Source of the DNA: an uncultured Flavobacteriales bacterium
GTDB lineage: Bacteria > Bacteroidota > Bacteroidia > Flavobacteriales > Crocinitomicaceae
Direction: 5' to 3'
Length of the DNA: 15,694 bases
Assembly: GCA_946479125.1 (NCBI GenBank)
Contig: CAMLET010000013.1
Coordinates: 1-15,694 of the forward strand
Under the pieces are notes generated by a model. That model saw only the letters and a program-made list of their open reading frames with translations, was not told where the DNA came from and did no database searches. Below are positions 1 through 7,525 of this stretch, piece by piece. Made by a program: the position numbers and the translations under genes. The first letter of the stretch is position 1. Every line of letters starts with the position of its first letter.

Positions 1-261
1 CAGCGCATTTACTTCACTTAATCTGTTATTCGTAGCACCTTTTGCATAACGAACAAACAAACTGCTTAATCCAAATTCAAAGCTGGTTTCAGGTGAATAA
101 GCGGCAATGGGATAAACCAGAAATTGCGATTCTGCTTTTGCCGTAGTATCGAAAAAGACCTTTTTCACATAACGAACGGGCCAGGATTGCTTTTTCTGAG
201 CAAAAACAGGCTGAAAGAAGAAAATTAAAGTCGGAACGAGTAAAAGATATTTCAAAGTCAT
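1..261 (-). CDS. Outer-membrane surface-antigen (BamA/TamA)-like protein, N-terminal part only
   Basis: This is the first 87 codons of a minus-strand gene that runs off the left edge. The start is the ATG complementary to 259-261, preceded by AAGGTGA about 4 nt upstream, one of the few Shine-Dalgarno-like sites in the window. Residues 1-21 form a signal peptide (basic start, hydrophobic LLLVPTLIFFFQPVFA, cleavage before QKK). The mature start contains P-I-A-A-Y-S-P-E-T-S-F-E-F-G (about 49-62), resembling the segment at the start of the beta-barrel in Bacteroidota surface-antigen D15 (BamA/TamA-like) proteins, without room for POTRA domains before it. The family call rests on this short motif, so it is an inference. 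The gene is divergent from mtnD with about 83 bp between the start codons. Another OM barrel family is possible. Confidence 0.6.
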   Translation of the reverse strand, partial: MTLKYLLLVPTLIFFFQPVFAQKKQSWPVRYVKKVFFDTTAKAESQFLVYPIAAYSPETSFEFGLSSLFVRYAKGATNNRLSEVNAL

Positions 262-344
262 GATTTCACCTTAAAATTACCCATTTTTCATTTGAAATAC
301 GGAATTATCTTGTCAATTTTACATTTTGAAATTCTCAATTTATT

Positions 345-890
345 ATGGCTGTTCTTTCCATTCCAGATTTAAATATCACGGAGCGTAATCCGGAGAAAAT
401 TCGTGCGTTCATGAACGAAAGAGGAATCTTTTTCGACCAATGGAGTGCTGATGTTGTGTTTGAAGATACGGCAAATCAGGAAGAAATTCTGAAAGCTTAT
501 GAATCGAGTCTTGCGCCGTTCATGGAAGCAGGTGGTTACCAAACTGCTGATGTGATTACCATTAACAAGCTAACAGAAAATTACGAAGCCATTCGTGCTA
601 AATTCTTAGCGGAGCACATACATACAGAAGACGAAATTCGCTTCTTCGTTGACGGGCAAGGATTGTTTTGGTTCAATCTGGAAACGGAGCCTGTGTTCAA
701 TTTACTTTGCGAGCAAGGCGATTTGATCTCTGTTCCTGAAGGAACGAAACATTGGTTTGATGCCGGCGAAACGAATCCATTTGTGAAAGCCATCCGCATT
801 TTCATTGATATGAGCGGCTGGGTTCCTCATTACACCGAAGCTGGAACAGAAAAGAAATTCGAAACGTTCGTAGTTCCTAAATCGTCTTAA
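345..890 (+). CDS. mtnD: Acireductone dioxygenase (methionine salvage)
   Basis: Acireductone dioxygenase is a cytosolic cupin metalloenzyme of methionine salvage. With Fe2+ it converts 1,2-dihydroxy-3-keto-5-methylthiopentene plus O2 to 4-methylthio-2-oxobutanoate (the methionine precursor) and formate; with Ni2+ the known off-pathway reaction releases CO. At 181 aa it has the usual family length. The metal ligands are visible as H91-x-H93-x3-E97 (HIHTEDE) and H136 in PEGTKHWF, matching the H96/H98/E102/H140 set of the Klebsiella enzyme. The N-terminal helical part (about 12-85) and the cupin core (about 88-160) are both present, so it appears intact. There is no signal peptide. The ATG is AT-rich upstream with no Shine-Dalgarno. 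It stands alone: the upstream gene is divergent and the downstream gene converges after only 9 nt. mtnC and mtnA lie downstream on the same strand but are separated by unrelated genes. Confidence 0.95.
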   Translation: MAVLSIPDLNITERNPEKIRAFMNERGIFFDQWSADVVFEDTANQEEILKAYESSLAPFMEAGGYQTADVITINKLTENYEAIRAKFLAEHIHTEDEIRFFVDGQGLFWFNLETEPVFNLLCEQGDLISVPEGTKHWFDAGETNPFVKAIRIFIDMSGWVPHYTEAGTEKKFETFVVPKSS

Positions 891-899
891 AAAGATGGA

Positions 900-1784
900 T
901 TAAAGCGTGTACCGTTGATGATTGGTACACCCGAAAATTCCATATCCATTTTCAATATTCGTAAACACTTTCACCGGTTCTGAGAAAGTAGGATCGGTAT
1001 TGGCTTGTTTCTGAACACTTTTATGATACAAGTAAGTTTCATAGTTGATCGAAGTCAATGTGTATATTACTGTTGATACGGTATTCGGATCTGGATAACT
1101 GAACGGATTGTTCGAGTAACTTTCGAAGGTTTTAATTGCAGATGCAAAAGTTTCATCTGAAAAAACGAAATAGATTCCACCATTGTAATCGTCCAATGGT
1201 TCATCCGATCCGTTATTTGCTATCGGATCATTCGAACCCATATAACCGTAGTGATTGGTATATCCATAAACGGTATCCTGCATGTTTATGAACGTGCGAA
1301 CCATGTAATAATTGTCTCCCGGAGGATCTTGCCATTTCCAGGTTGCCAAAAGTTCGTCATAGCCATTCGTATTTATTGTTGCCGTATCAATGGATAGAAT
1401 GGGAACAATTCCAACGGTTGTAGTTGTGGCCGTAACCGTTGGATAATCGGGATGAGTAACCGTTATTTTGTAAGTGGTATTTGCAGCGACAGTAAATGGA
1501 AATTCATATCGGTTATCATAAACAGGGGTAGTAACCACGTAAGACGTTCCAGCTGTCAAATTTTCAATGGTAAGTGTTGCACCTGAAGTTATTCTTGTGT
1601 CCGGGTAGTTTTCCATGAAGTTGTAGGTTCGTTCCAAGTAAATAACGCACATAGAATCTACTTGCAGCAGACCTTGAATAACTAGTTTTGGCTCTAGCAA
1701 TTCTTCGTCATACTTGACTTCTTTTTGACATGAAACTCCAACGAGAATCAATATCAGTACTAGAAAAAGGCTACTTCTTTTCAT
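900..1784 (-). CDS. DUF4249-type lipoprotein partnered with a TonB-dependent receptor
   Basis: A 294-aa predicted lipoprotein: residues 1-18 form a signal peptide and the lipobox ends at C19 (LVGVSC). The rest is beta-rich. The N-terminal part has the layout of Bacteroidota DUF4249 proteins: E-P-K-L-V-I-Q-G-L near 31-39, then a section describing an Ig-like fold with YKITVTHPDY near 106-115. The C-terminal end VFTNIENGYGIFG (about 273-285) resembles the family's usual ending. DUF4249 has no established biochemical role. It is regularly encoded just after a TonB-dependent receptor, which suggests a surface lipoprotein working with that receptor in uptake (inference). Its start overlaps the end of the receptor gene by 14 nt, so the two are very likely co-transcribed and perhaps translationally coupled. 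The 3' end faces mtnD with 9 nt between the stops and no obvious terminator. Confidence 0.85.
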   Translation of the reverse strand: MKRSSLFLVLILILVGVSCQKEVKYDEELLEPKLVIQGLLQVDSMCVIYLERTYNFMENYPDTRITSGATLTIENLTAGTSYVVTTPVYDNRYEFPFTVAANTTYKITVTHPDYPTVTATTTTVGIVPILSIDTATINTNGYDELLATWKWQDPPGDNYYMVRTFINMQDTVYGYTNHYGYMGSNDPIANNGSDEPLDDYNGGIYFVFSDETFASAIKTFESYSNNPFSYPDPNTVSTVIYTLTSINYETYLYHKSVQKQANTDPTFSEPVKVFTNIENGYGIFGCTNHQRYTL

Positions 1785-4128
1785 TTTGCTTAATCTCTTT
1801 AACTTTTTGAAGGTTGAACTGGAATTTCCAGCTAACCGATGGAATAATAGGAAACAAGGCTACTTGCATCAAGCGTTTTTCATTGTTCTTGTTGTAACCC
1901 ACGTACACCATAAATGGATTTTGACGATTGTATACGTTGTAAATGGAGAATGACCATGTAGAAGTTCCTGCTTTTCGAACTCTGGTTTTATTCGCTCCTA
2001 AGTCCAAACGATGATAATCCGGCATCTTGAAATTGTTGATCTTTTCATAGCTCTCCAGTTGAGGGATCTGATAACCAAATTGAGACATAGGATCATTGGC
2101 AGAACCGTAGATGTGTGTTGGAATGGTCAGTGAATTCCCTGTGCTGTAAACGAAAACAAGACCAAAATCCCATCCTTCTTCTTCCGGATTCGGATCATAA
2201 GTTAACGCTAAACTCAAATCATGTCTTCTATCGTATTTATAGAAGAAACGTTTTCCATCATTAATGTCATCAAACTGACGCTCTGTCCAACTCAGGGTGT
2301 AACCAATCCAACCCGTAAAATTTCCTTTCTTCTTTTCCAGCAAAAATTCGGTACCGTAAGACCAACCCTGACCACTTGTAACTTTATTCTGCCAATCTGT
2401 TCCGCCTGAAATGAAACTTGCACCTTCTTTATATTGGATCAGGTTCTGCATGTCTTTGTAATAACCTTCAATGGAGAATTGGAAACTTTTCGGAAGTTCA
2501 AGATAGTATCCTAAATTGTACTGGTTTGAATAAACTGGTTTGGTTTTGTCGGTTGCCGGAACCCAAAGATCTGTTGGTAATCCGATAGTTGAATTGGTCA
2601 ATAAGTGTAGGAATTGCGCCATTCTGCTTCCACCGAATTTGATGCTCGATTTTTCATTCAACTGAACATTTCCTGCAATTCTGGGTTGAGGAACGTGATA
2701 CCAAACGCCGTTGGTTAAGAATGCTGAATAGTGAAGTCCAACATTTAGTTTGATCCGTTCACCAATTTTCATGTCGTCTTCAATGTAAGTATTCATCTCA
2801 TGCGAATATTGACGAGGTGATCCGTCTTCACTTTTGTTTGTCTCTCCATCAACTGTTTCAGTAGAATAAGTAATTCCTGGAGTAAATGTGTGATAGGTAT
2901 CTCCGGCTCCAAAACGAATGGTATGATTGGGATGTGGGAAATAACTTACATCACTTTTTACCGACCAGTCCAGTATTCCGGAGTTGTATCCGTAATTTAT
3001 CTCGTCTGTTCCTTCATCACTTTTTGTACTTTCTTCAAAACCAATTTTAAAGTGATACTTAGAAAAAGTGGCAGTGGTATTCATGAACATTTTTGAGTTG
3101 ATCTTGTAGTTCCATCTCAATGCAGAAATAGCATTTCCCCATTCTAAACCAGATTTTGTCTTGTAATTTTCTTCTTTTTCCGACATGTAAAACTTGTCTT
3201 TACCAAAATACCCGCTTAGGTAAAGGTGGTGTTTGTCGTTGATCTTATGTTGAACTTTGGCATTGAAATCCTGAAAAAAGTATCCTGCAAACATATCCGA
3301 ACGGGCATAAATGAAAGGCTGTGTCAATACATCAATATACGTTCGTCGTGCTGAAACAATGAAAGATGTTCTGTCTTTTATAATCGGTCCTTCAACTAAA
3401 ACACGTGTAGCAATTAAACCAACTGAACCTTCTACATTGTAATATTTCGTATTTCCTTCTTTCATCCGCATGTCAATTACGGATGATGCACGTCCGCCAT
3501 AACGGGCAGGAAAACCACCTTTGTGTAAAGTAACACTTGAAATAGCATCTGAATTGAAGGTAGAGAAGAAACCAAAAAGGTGCGAAGCATTGTAAACAGG
3601 AACACCGTCCAAGAGAATTAGATTTTGGTCGGGTCCACCACCACGGACATACAAACCACTTGAAGCTTCACCTCCGGATTTAACTCCTGGTAAAAGCTGT
3701 AGCACTTTGAATACATCTCTTTCACCTAAAATAACCGGAAGTTTGTCCACTTTTGACATGTCCAGTTCCATCGTTCCCATTTCGGAATTCTGAACTGCCC
3801 GGCTTCCCTGAATTTCAACTTCGGAAAGGTTGCCGGCTACTTCCATTGCCACATTCAGTTGCTGTTGGTTTACAGGAACGGGAATATAAGTGGTTTTCAA
3901 TCCGGAATATGAAATACGTAGAACAGCGTTGTTGGATGGCAGCGTAACACTGTAATATCCGTATTCGTTGGTCACACTGCCTTTCTTCGAAATGGTATCG
4001 TAGACAATGGCTCCAAAAAGTAATTCACCGTCTTCTGAACTGGAAATGGTTCCCGAAATGGTTCTTTGCTGTGCGTTCACTGAGAACAGCACAAAAAGCG
4101 CAGCAAGGCACAAAAGGTGTTTTTGCAT
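1771..4128 (-). CDS. TonB-dependent outer-membrane receptor with carboxypeptidase-regulatory-like N-terminal domain
   Basis: A 785-aa outer-membrane active-transport receptor driven by TonB-ExbBD; the substrate cannot be told from sequence. Residues 1-19 are a signal peptide ending ...VNAQ. Residues 22-100 (RTISGTISSSEDGELLFGA...) are a CarboxypepD_reg-like beta-sandwich typical of Bacteroidota receptors. The plug domain spans about 125-225 and includes LPGVKSGGE, GLYVRGGGPDQNLILLDGVPVY (split here as GLYVRGGG then PDQNLILLDGVPVY) and HKGGFPARYGGR. The remainder, about 230-770, is a beta-barrel with alternating aromatic strands ending near SWKFQF, followed by a short Lys/Glu-rich tail. It is shorter than SusC-type receptors, and the partner is DUF4249 rather than SusD, so this is not a classical glycan (SusCD) locus. 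A candidate TAATTTTG -7 box on the minus strand lies at 4243-4250, giving a leader of about 115 nt. The gene appears intact. Confidence 0.93.
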   Translation of the reverse strand: MQKHLLCLAALFVLFSVNAQQRTISGTISSSEDGELLFGAIVYDTISKKGSVTNEYGYYSVTLPSNNAVLRISYSGLKTTYIPVPVNQQQLNVAMEVAGNLSEVEIQGSRAVQNSEMGTMELDMSKVDKLPVILGERDVFKVLQLLPGVKSGGEASSGLYVRGGGPDQNLILLDGVPVYNASHLFGFFSTFNSDAISSVTLHKGGFPARYGGRASSVIDMRMKEGNTKYYNVEGSVGLIATRVLVEGPIIKDRTSFIVSARRTYIDVLTQPFIYARSDMFAGYFFQDFNAKVQHKINDKHHLYLSGYFGKDKFYMSEKEENYKTKSGLEWGNAISALRWNYKINSKMFMNTTATFSKYHFKIGFEESTKSDEGTDEINYGYNSGILDWSVKSDVSYFPHPNHTIRFGAGDTYHTFTPGITYSTETVDGETNKSEDGSPRQYSHEMNTYIEDDMKIGERIKLNVGLHYSAFLTNGVWYHVPQPRIAGNVQLNEKSSIKFGGSRMAQFLHLLTNSTIGLPTDLWVPATDKTKPVYSNQYNLGYYLELPKSFQFSIEGYYKDMQNLIQYKEGASFISGGTDWQNKVTSGQGWSYGTEFLLEKKKGNFTGWIGYTLSWTERQFDDINDGKRFFYKYDRRHDLSLALTYDPNPEEEGWDFGLVFVYSTGNSLTIPTHIYGSANDPMSQFGYQIPQLESYEKINNFKMPDYHRLDLGANKTRVRKAGTSTWSFSIYNVYNRQNPFMVYVGYNKNNEKRLMQVALFPIIPSVSWKFQFNLQKVKEIKQNEKK

Positions 4129-4242
4129 ATGAGTTTTTATGCTAATTATGAAGTGTTTTTCTGATAACTCTTACTTGAACGCTGAATTGAAAGGAACATT
4201 GTAAGCGAGGCGATTTTGTGGATCGTTCAAGCAGAGAATGGG

Positions 4243-4250
4243 CAAAATTA
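4243..4250 (-). promoter_or_regulatory. Candidate -7 box for the TonB receptor/DUF4249 unit
   Basis: On the minus strand this reads TAATTTTG, an exact match to the Bacteroidota sigma-ABfr -7 consensus TAnnTTTG. No clean TTG is found 18-20 bp upstream, so support rests on the single box and its position about 115 nt before the receptor ATG. It lies close to the candidate -7 box of the divergent gene (4275-4282), so the two promoters would be back to back or overlapping. Confidence 0.28.
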
Positions 4251-4253
4251 ATC

Positions 4254-4282
4254 TTATTAACCTTAATAATGTGCTACTTTTG
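4254..4282 (+). promoter_or_regulatory. Candidate promoter of the small OM protein/lipoprotein pair
   Basis: TACTTTTG at 4275-4282 exactly matches the Bacteroidota -7 consensus TAnnTTTG and lies 20 nt before the ATG at 4303. The -33 position holds TTA (4254-4256) rather than TTG, 18 bp upstream. A transcript starting just after the box would carry a leader of roughly 15 nt. Confidence 0.45.
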
Positions 4283-4302
4283 CAATCGAAATACCTGAAT
4301 AC

Positions 4303-4914
4303 ATGAAATACATCCTATCATTCACCTTTCTTTTTGTACTCACAACCGGGTTTTCTCAATATGGCTTTCGACCATTTGTATTTCAGCCTGTGGGCGAACT
4401 TGGAGCAACCATGAAAACGACAGGCTCGGTAGATGTAACGTTTACAGAATTCTTCGAAGAATCCAAAGTACGTTGGCTTTACGGTTTTAATCTGCTTTGG
4501 CTTCGACCACGTTTGGATACATTTCGTGTTTATTCTAATGTTAGCGGTGGTTATGAAGGAGCTCAGGTTTATCCCGGAACCCAGGTTATTGACGATTACA
4601 TTATTCTAAATGCAAGTGCTGGTTTCGATTGGGCGCCATTCGATTCAGACAAATATTTCCCTTATATCGGTTTCGATTTTGTTCCGGGATTTTATCATTA
4701 CAGAGATCAGGTGAATATTCCGGGAGTGAAGAATATGGATCAAAGCATTTTTGGTGTTTTATTGGGATATCGGGCAAAACTTGGATTTGAGTATCAGTAT
4801 TCAGGAGATATGTCCCTCTTTTTTCAAACCAGCAGAAATGGCTGGATAAATCTCGATCCTCAGTTTACGGCAGGCGGACTGGAGTTTGGTTTAGGAGTTC
4901 GAATTTATTACTAG
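4303..4914 (+). CDS. Small secreted beta-barrel-like outer-membrane protein, unknown function
   Basis: A 203-aa protein with a signal peptide (MKYILSFTFLFVLTTGFS, cleavage before Q19). The mature part is rich in aromatic and glycine residues in alternating patterns (for example ILNASAGFDWAPF, GYRAKLGFEYQY) and ends GLGVRIYY, a terminal strand with aromatic residues at the very end, as expected for an outer-membrane beta-barrel of about 8 strands. I do not recognise a specific family. It is followed 4 nt later by a lipoprotein gene, so the two are very likely one operon. It is divergent from the TonB receptor, with candidate promoters of both genes in the 174-bp gap. It could be a periplasmic beta-sandwich instead; the barrel call is an inference from composition and the C-terminus. 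Confidence 0.75.
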   Translation: MKYILSFTFLFVLTTGFSQYGFRPFVFQPVGELGATMKTTGSVDVTFTEFFEESKVRWLYGFNLLWLRPRLDTFRVYSNVSGGYEGAQVYPGTQVIDDYIILNASAGFDWAPFDSDKYFPYIGFDFVPGFYHYRDQVNIPGVKNMDQSIFGVLLGYRAKLGFEYQYSGDMSLFFQTSRNGWINLDPQFTAGGLEFGLGVRIYY

Positions 4915-4918
4915 AAAT

Positions 4919-5686
4919 ATGAAAACAGTAATTAAGCATATTTTATTTTCAATTGCTATTCTAACGTTTAGTCTTGGATGTAAAAAAGTACTCAAAGATC
5001 CAATGGATTATTACCCTGAAGTAAAGATGGTGAGTGCTACTGTTCAGGAAGACGGAACTGTTTTGGTTGAAGGAGAAGTGATTCATCCAGGAAAACACAA
5101 AAACTCACATATTGAAGACGTAGGATTTTGTGCAAGCGCGACGGGTGAACCAGGAATGTTGGATAAACAGATCATCGCTTATCTGAATGGAAATACTTTT
5201 TCCGCCGTTTATCCTGTTGGTTATTTTGACGAAAACGAAACGTATAAAATTGCTGCCTGGGCCACAAATGATTTTGGTTATGGAAAAAGTGAGTCTATGA
5301 CTTTTGATTCCTTGTTCCTCGATATTGATCCGCCATGCACTATATCAGATATGTTTTATCAAGCTGGAGGAAATTCTGGTTATTATGACGGAGTTGTGGA
5401 AACCAGTACTAACGATTTTTGGGCTTCTCATGGTAATAATCGATTTTCAATTGAGTTTCCTGCGACTCCTCATGCAGGAATCTATATGACTTATCCCTAC
5501 GCATACGACACGGATAAAGTTAAATGCTCGGTTGATTTTGGTGGTTGGCGAGCGGTTAATACCGGAGCATCTGTTTACGTAGAGAAGATCAATGCAACAT
5601 CTTATCGTGTAACTATTTGTGATGCCATTTTCATGGTTTCATCCAGTCAGGTTGATTACTCTGGAAGTTTTATTATTGAAATTTGA
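4919..5686 (+). CDS. Lipoprotein with fibronectin-like region, unknown function
   Basis: A 255-aa predicted lipoprotein: signal peptide residues 1-20 with lipobox FSLGC, lipidated C21, followed by KK. Residues about 34-110 (from VKMVSATVQEDGTVLVEGEV through AAWATNDFGYGKSESMTF) resemble a fibronectin type III or related beta-sandwich of the kind common in Bacteroidota surface lipoproteins. Residues about 115-255 form a second beta-rich region with cysteines near 120, 202 and 233. No enzymatic motif was found. The ATG lies 4 nt after the stop of the upstream OM protein gene, so the two are probably co-transcribed and may act together at the outer membrane (inference from spacing only). Confidence 0.8.
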   Translation: MKTVIKHILFSIAILTFSLGCKKVLKDPMDYYPEVKMVSATVQEDGTVLVEGEVIHPGKHKNSHIEDVGFCASATGEPGMLDKQIIAYLNGNTFSAVYPVGYFDENETYKIAAWATNDFGYGKSESMTFDSLFLDIDPPCTISDMFYQAGGNSGYYDGVVETSTNDFWASHGNNRFSIEFPATPHAGIYMTYPYAYDTDKVKCSVDFGGWRAVNTGASVYVEKINATSYRVTICDAIFMVSSSQVDYSGSFIIEI

Positions 5687-5693
5687 TCGTTTT

Positions 5694-5722
5694 TTGATTC
5701 ACCGTCAGGATGTTTATCTTTG
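5694..5722 (+). promoter_or_regulatory. mtnC promoter (TTG-N18-TATCTTTG), predicts a leaderless transcript
   Basis: TTG at 5694-5696 and TATCTTTG at 5715-5722 are separated by 18 bp, a good match to the Bacteroidota promoter consensus TTG-N19-TAnnTTTG. The -7 box ends only 4 nt before the mtnC ATG at 5727. Transcription would then start at or within a few bases of the start codon. The match and spacing are seen directly; leaderless transcription is an inference. Confidence 0.6.
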
Positions 5723-5726
5723 AATT

Positions 5727-6422
5727 ATGATAACACTTACTCCAAAGTTTATATTGACTGATATTGAAGGAACAACAACTTCTATTTCGTTTGTAGCAGA
5801 TGAATTGTTCCCGTATTTTCGTGAGCACATTACTGAATTATTGGATTTGAAAAGTAATCCGGTGGTGGCAGAAGCTTTTGCAGAAACCGTTCGTTTGGCG
5901 GAAGAACAGGACAATGAGATTTTGACTTCTGATGACGATATCATTTGGAAATTACGTCATTGGAGTTTGGAGGATAGAAAGATCACACCACTAAAAACGC
6001 TACAAGGAGTACTTTGGGACACAGGCTACAAAAACGGTTCGTTGAAAGGACATGTTTATAGTGATGTTGCTCCGCAGTTGGAAGAATGGGCAGAACAAGG
6101 AATTGAATTGGGCGTTTTTTCTTCAGGTTCAATTGCAGCGCAAAAGCTGATCTTTGGCTACAGTTTGGCTGGTGATCTAACACCTTGTTTTTCGGCTTAT
6201 TTTGATACAACAACTGGTGGAAAACGTGAAACTGAAACGTATTCTAAAATAGCAGGGATTTTGAATTTTCCGGCGAACGAGATCTTGTTCCTGAGTGATG
6301 TGGTAGAAGAATTACAAGCAGCCAAGGAAGCAGGTTTTCAAACCATTCAATTGGTTCGTCCAGGTACTGAGGCAAACTGGCCTTTGGTGGCTGCTGATTT
6401 TAGCGAGATCTTTATCCCATAA
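5727..6422 (+). CDS. mtnC: Enolase-phosphatase E1 (methionine salvage)
   Basis: A 231-aa cytosolic HAD-superfamily enzyme that enolises and dephosphorylates 2,3-diketo-5-methylthiopentyl-1-phosphate to the acireductone used by MtnD. HAD motif I is D12-I-E14-G-T-T with the family continuation TTSISFVADELFPYF. Motif II is SSGS (132-135), the motif III lysine is K166 in GGKRET, and the acidic motif IV is LSDVVEEL with D191. All catalytic positions expected of the E1 family are present and the length is normal for bacterial MtnC. The start gives an N-terminus placing the DIEGTT motif at the usual distance. A good promoter lies immediately upstream, with its -7 box 4 nt from the ATG, so it is probably transcribed separately from the lipoprotein gene before it. 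It is a stand-alone mtnC, not fused to mtnB or replaced by mtnW/mtnX. Confidence 0.95.
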   Translation: MITLTPKFILTDIEGTTTSISFVADELFPYFREHITELLDLKSNPVVAEAFAETVRLAEEQDNEILTSDDDIIWKLRHWSLEDRKITPLKTLQGVLWDTGYKNGSLKGHVYSDVAPQLEEWAEQGIELGVFSSGSIAAQKLIFGYSLAGDLTPCFSAYFDTTTGGKRETETYSKIAGILNFPANEILFLSDVVEELQAAKEAGFQTIQLVRPGTEANWPLVAADFSEIFIP

Positions 6423-6531
6423 TTCCGTTCAATCAATAGAAATGACCGTTTAAGGAAACTCCAGCAACTAGTTGAATCGTTTCATCGTCAAGGCAATACA
6501 ATTTGATTATTGTCTAACAAATTCAGGTCTT

Positions 6532-7419
6532 ATGAAACAAAAACTTCTACTCTCAACAGCTCTTGTCATTTCTTTCTTTTCTCAGGCTCAGGTTCCCAAT
6601 GGGAATTTTGAAACCCTGAACACAGAAAACAGAATAAGTCAATGGGCGAAAAACTATCTCATGTCTGTAGTAATTGATACTACTGGAGAAATGACTGGCG
6701 ATTCAATTGTTTTCGACAATCCGGATAACCAATTGTACAGAGCAACAACAGATGCGCATACCGGAAGTTATGCTCTGGAAATGACCAATGGATTCAATTA
6801 TACAAACAATACGGGTTATGTAGGTGGTGCTTTTCTGGCGAGTTCAGATTTCTATTCGGCGCTCTTTCCTGAAATGGTTTACGTAGATCCAATTCAACCG
6901 GAAACTTTCAGTTTTTATTACAAGTATTTCCCGCAAGCAACAGATTCGGCTATAGCAATACTAACGCTTTTTGATTCTGACTTAAATCAAATCGGACAAA
7001 CTTCTGTTGTTCTTGGTGGAACGGTTTCTGATTATACATTGGTGAGTTTGCCGATTCAATATGATGTGCTTGCTCCGGTAAATGCAATGAGTATCACCTT
7101 TGCAACTGCAACGCCTTCAAATCAGCCAACACCTGGCACTAAGTTTATTGTTGATGATGTTGAACTGAGCGGGAACTTAGGTGTTGAAGAGTCTGAAATG
7201 GAATTCACGGTATTTCCCAATCCTGCAAATTCTGCTTTCCTGATCAATTCAGGTTTTGACTCAGAAATTTCAGTTTTCACTACCTCTGGAACGCAAATGG
7301 AAGTTTCTTTCACACCAGAAGGAAAAGTGGATTGCAGTGCCTGGGCAAATGGCTGCTATCTTGTTAAGTTGACAAACGGTTCTCAAACTTCTACCAGAAG
7401 AATTGTGATCTCGCATTAA
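6532..7419 (+). CDS. Secreted T9SS cargo protein with jelly-roll-like domain and Cys-pair sorting domain
   Basis: A 295-aa secreted protein. The ATG at 6532 was chosen because it begins a clean signal peptide (MKQKLLLSTALVISFFSQAQ, cleavage before VPNGNFE); an in-frame TTG at 6472 would add 20 residues in front and spoil it. Residues about 21-215 begin VPNGNFE and look like a carbohydrate-binding/jelly-roll beta-sandwich as seen in many Bacteroidota secreted proteins; no catalytic motif was found. Residues about 222-295 are a type A T9SS C-terminal sorting domain (FTVFPNPANSAFLI ... RRIVISH), so the protein should cross the outer membrane by type IX secretion and be surface-attached or released. 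The domain contains C268 and C275 in CSAWANGCY, a spacing repeated in the next gene. It lies between mtnC and mtnA but has no evident link to methionine salvage. Confidence 0.88.
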   Translation: MKQKLLLSTALVISFFSQAQVPNGNFETLNTENRISQWAKNYLMSVVIDTTGEMTGDSIVFDNPDNQLYRATTDAHTGSYALEMTNGFNYTNNTGYVGGAFLASSDFYSALFPEMVYVDPIQPETFSFYYKYFPQATDSAIAILTLFDSDLNQIGQTSVVLGGTVSDYTLVSLPIQYDVLAPVNAMSITFATATPSNQPTPGTKFIVDDVELSGNLGVEESEMEFTVFPNPANSAFLINSGFDSEISVFTTSGTQMEVSFTPEGKVDCSAWANGCYLVKLTNGSQTSTRRIVISH

Positions 7420-7468
7420 TATCCTCTTCAAGTTTCCAATAAGTCATCTCAAATCTATGTGTATGCAT

Positions 7469-7496
7469 GTAGGGACAGATTGCAATCTGTCCTTAC
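7469..7496. repeat. REP-like GTAG palindrome, 28 bp
   Basis: The arms GGACAGATTG (7473-7482) and CAATCTGTCC (7483-7492) form a perfect 20-bp palindrome. Adding GTAG on the left (7469-7472) and TTAC on the right (7493-7496) extends it to 28 bp with a single mismatch that would be a G-U pair in RNA. A 5' GTAG followed by an imperfect palindrome is the layout of REP elements mobilised by RAYT (TnpA-REP, Y1-type) transposases. It sits in the 106-bp gap before the gene at 7526, so it could also act as a transcriptional hairpin, but no T-tract follows. Copy number elsewhere cannot be seen here. Confidence 0.6.
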
Positions 7497-7525
7497 TTTG
7501 CGACACCTCACGAAAAAACGTGCTT

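Noticed and set aside
301..344. mtnD promoter with TACATTTTG near 320-328
   Set aside because: The box has three bases rather than two between TA and TTTG, and no TTG lies at the right distance; too weak to annotate.
6472..6531. Upstream extension of the 295-aa T9SS protein to an in-frame TTG
   Set aside because: The 20 added residues precede and would disrupt an otherwise textbook signal peptide that begins at the ATG at 6532.
7457..7525. Upstream extension of the 230-aa T9SS protein to an in-frame ATG
   Set aside because: The extra residues are translated from the REP-like palindrome and flanking intergenic DNA; the signal peptide begins at 7526.
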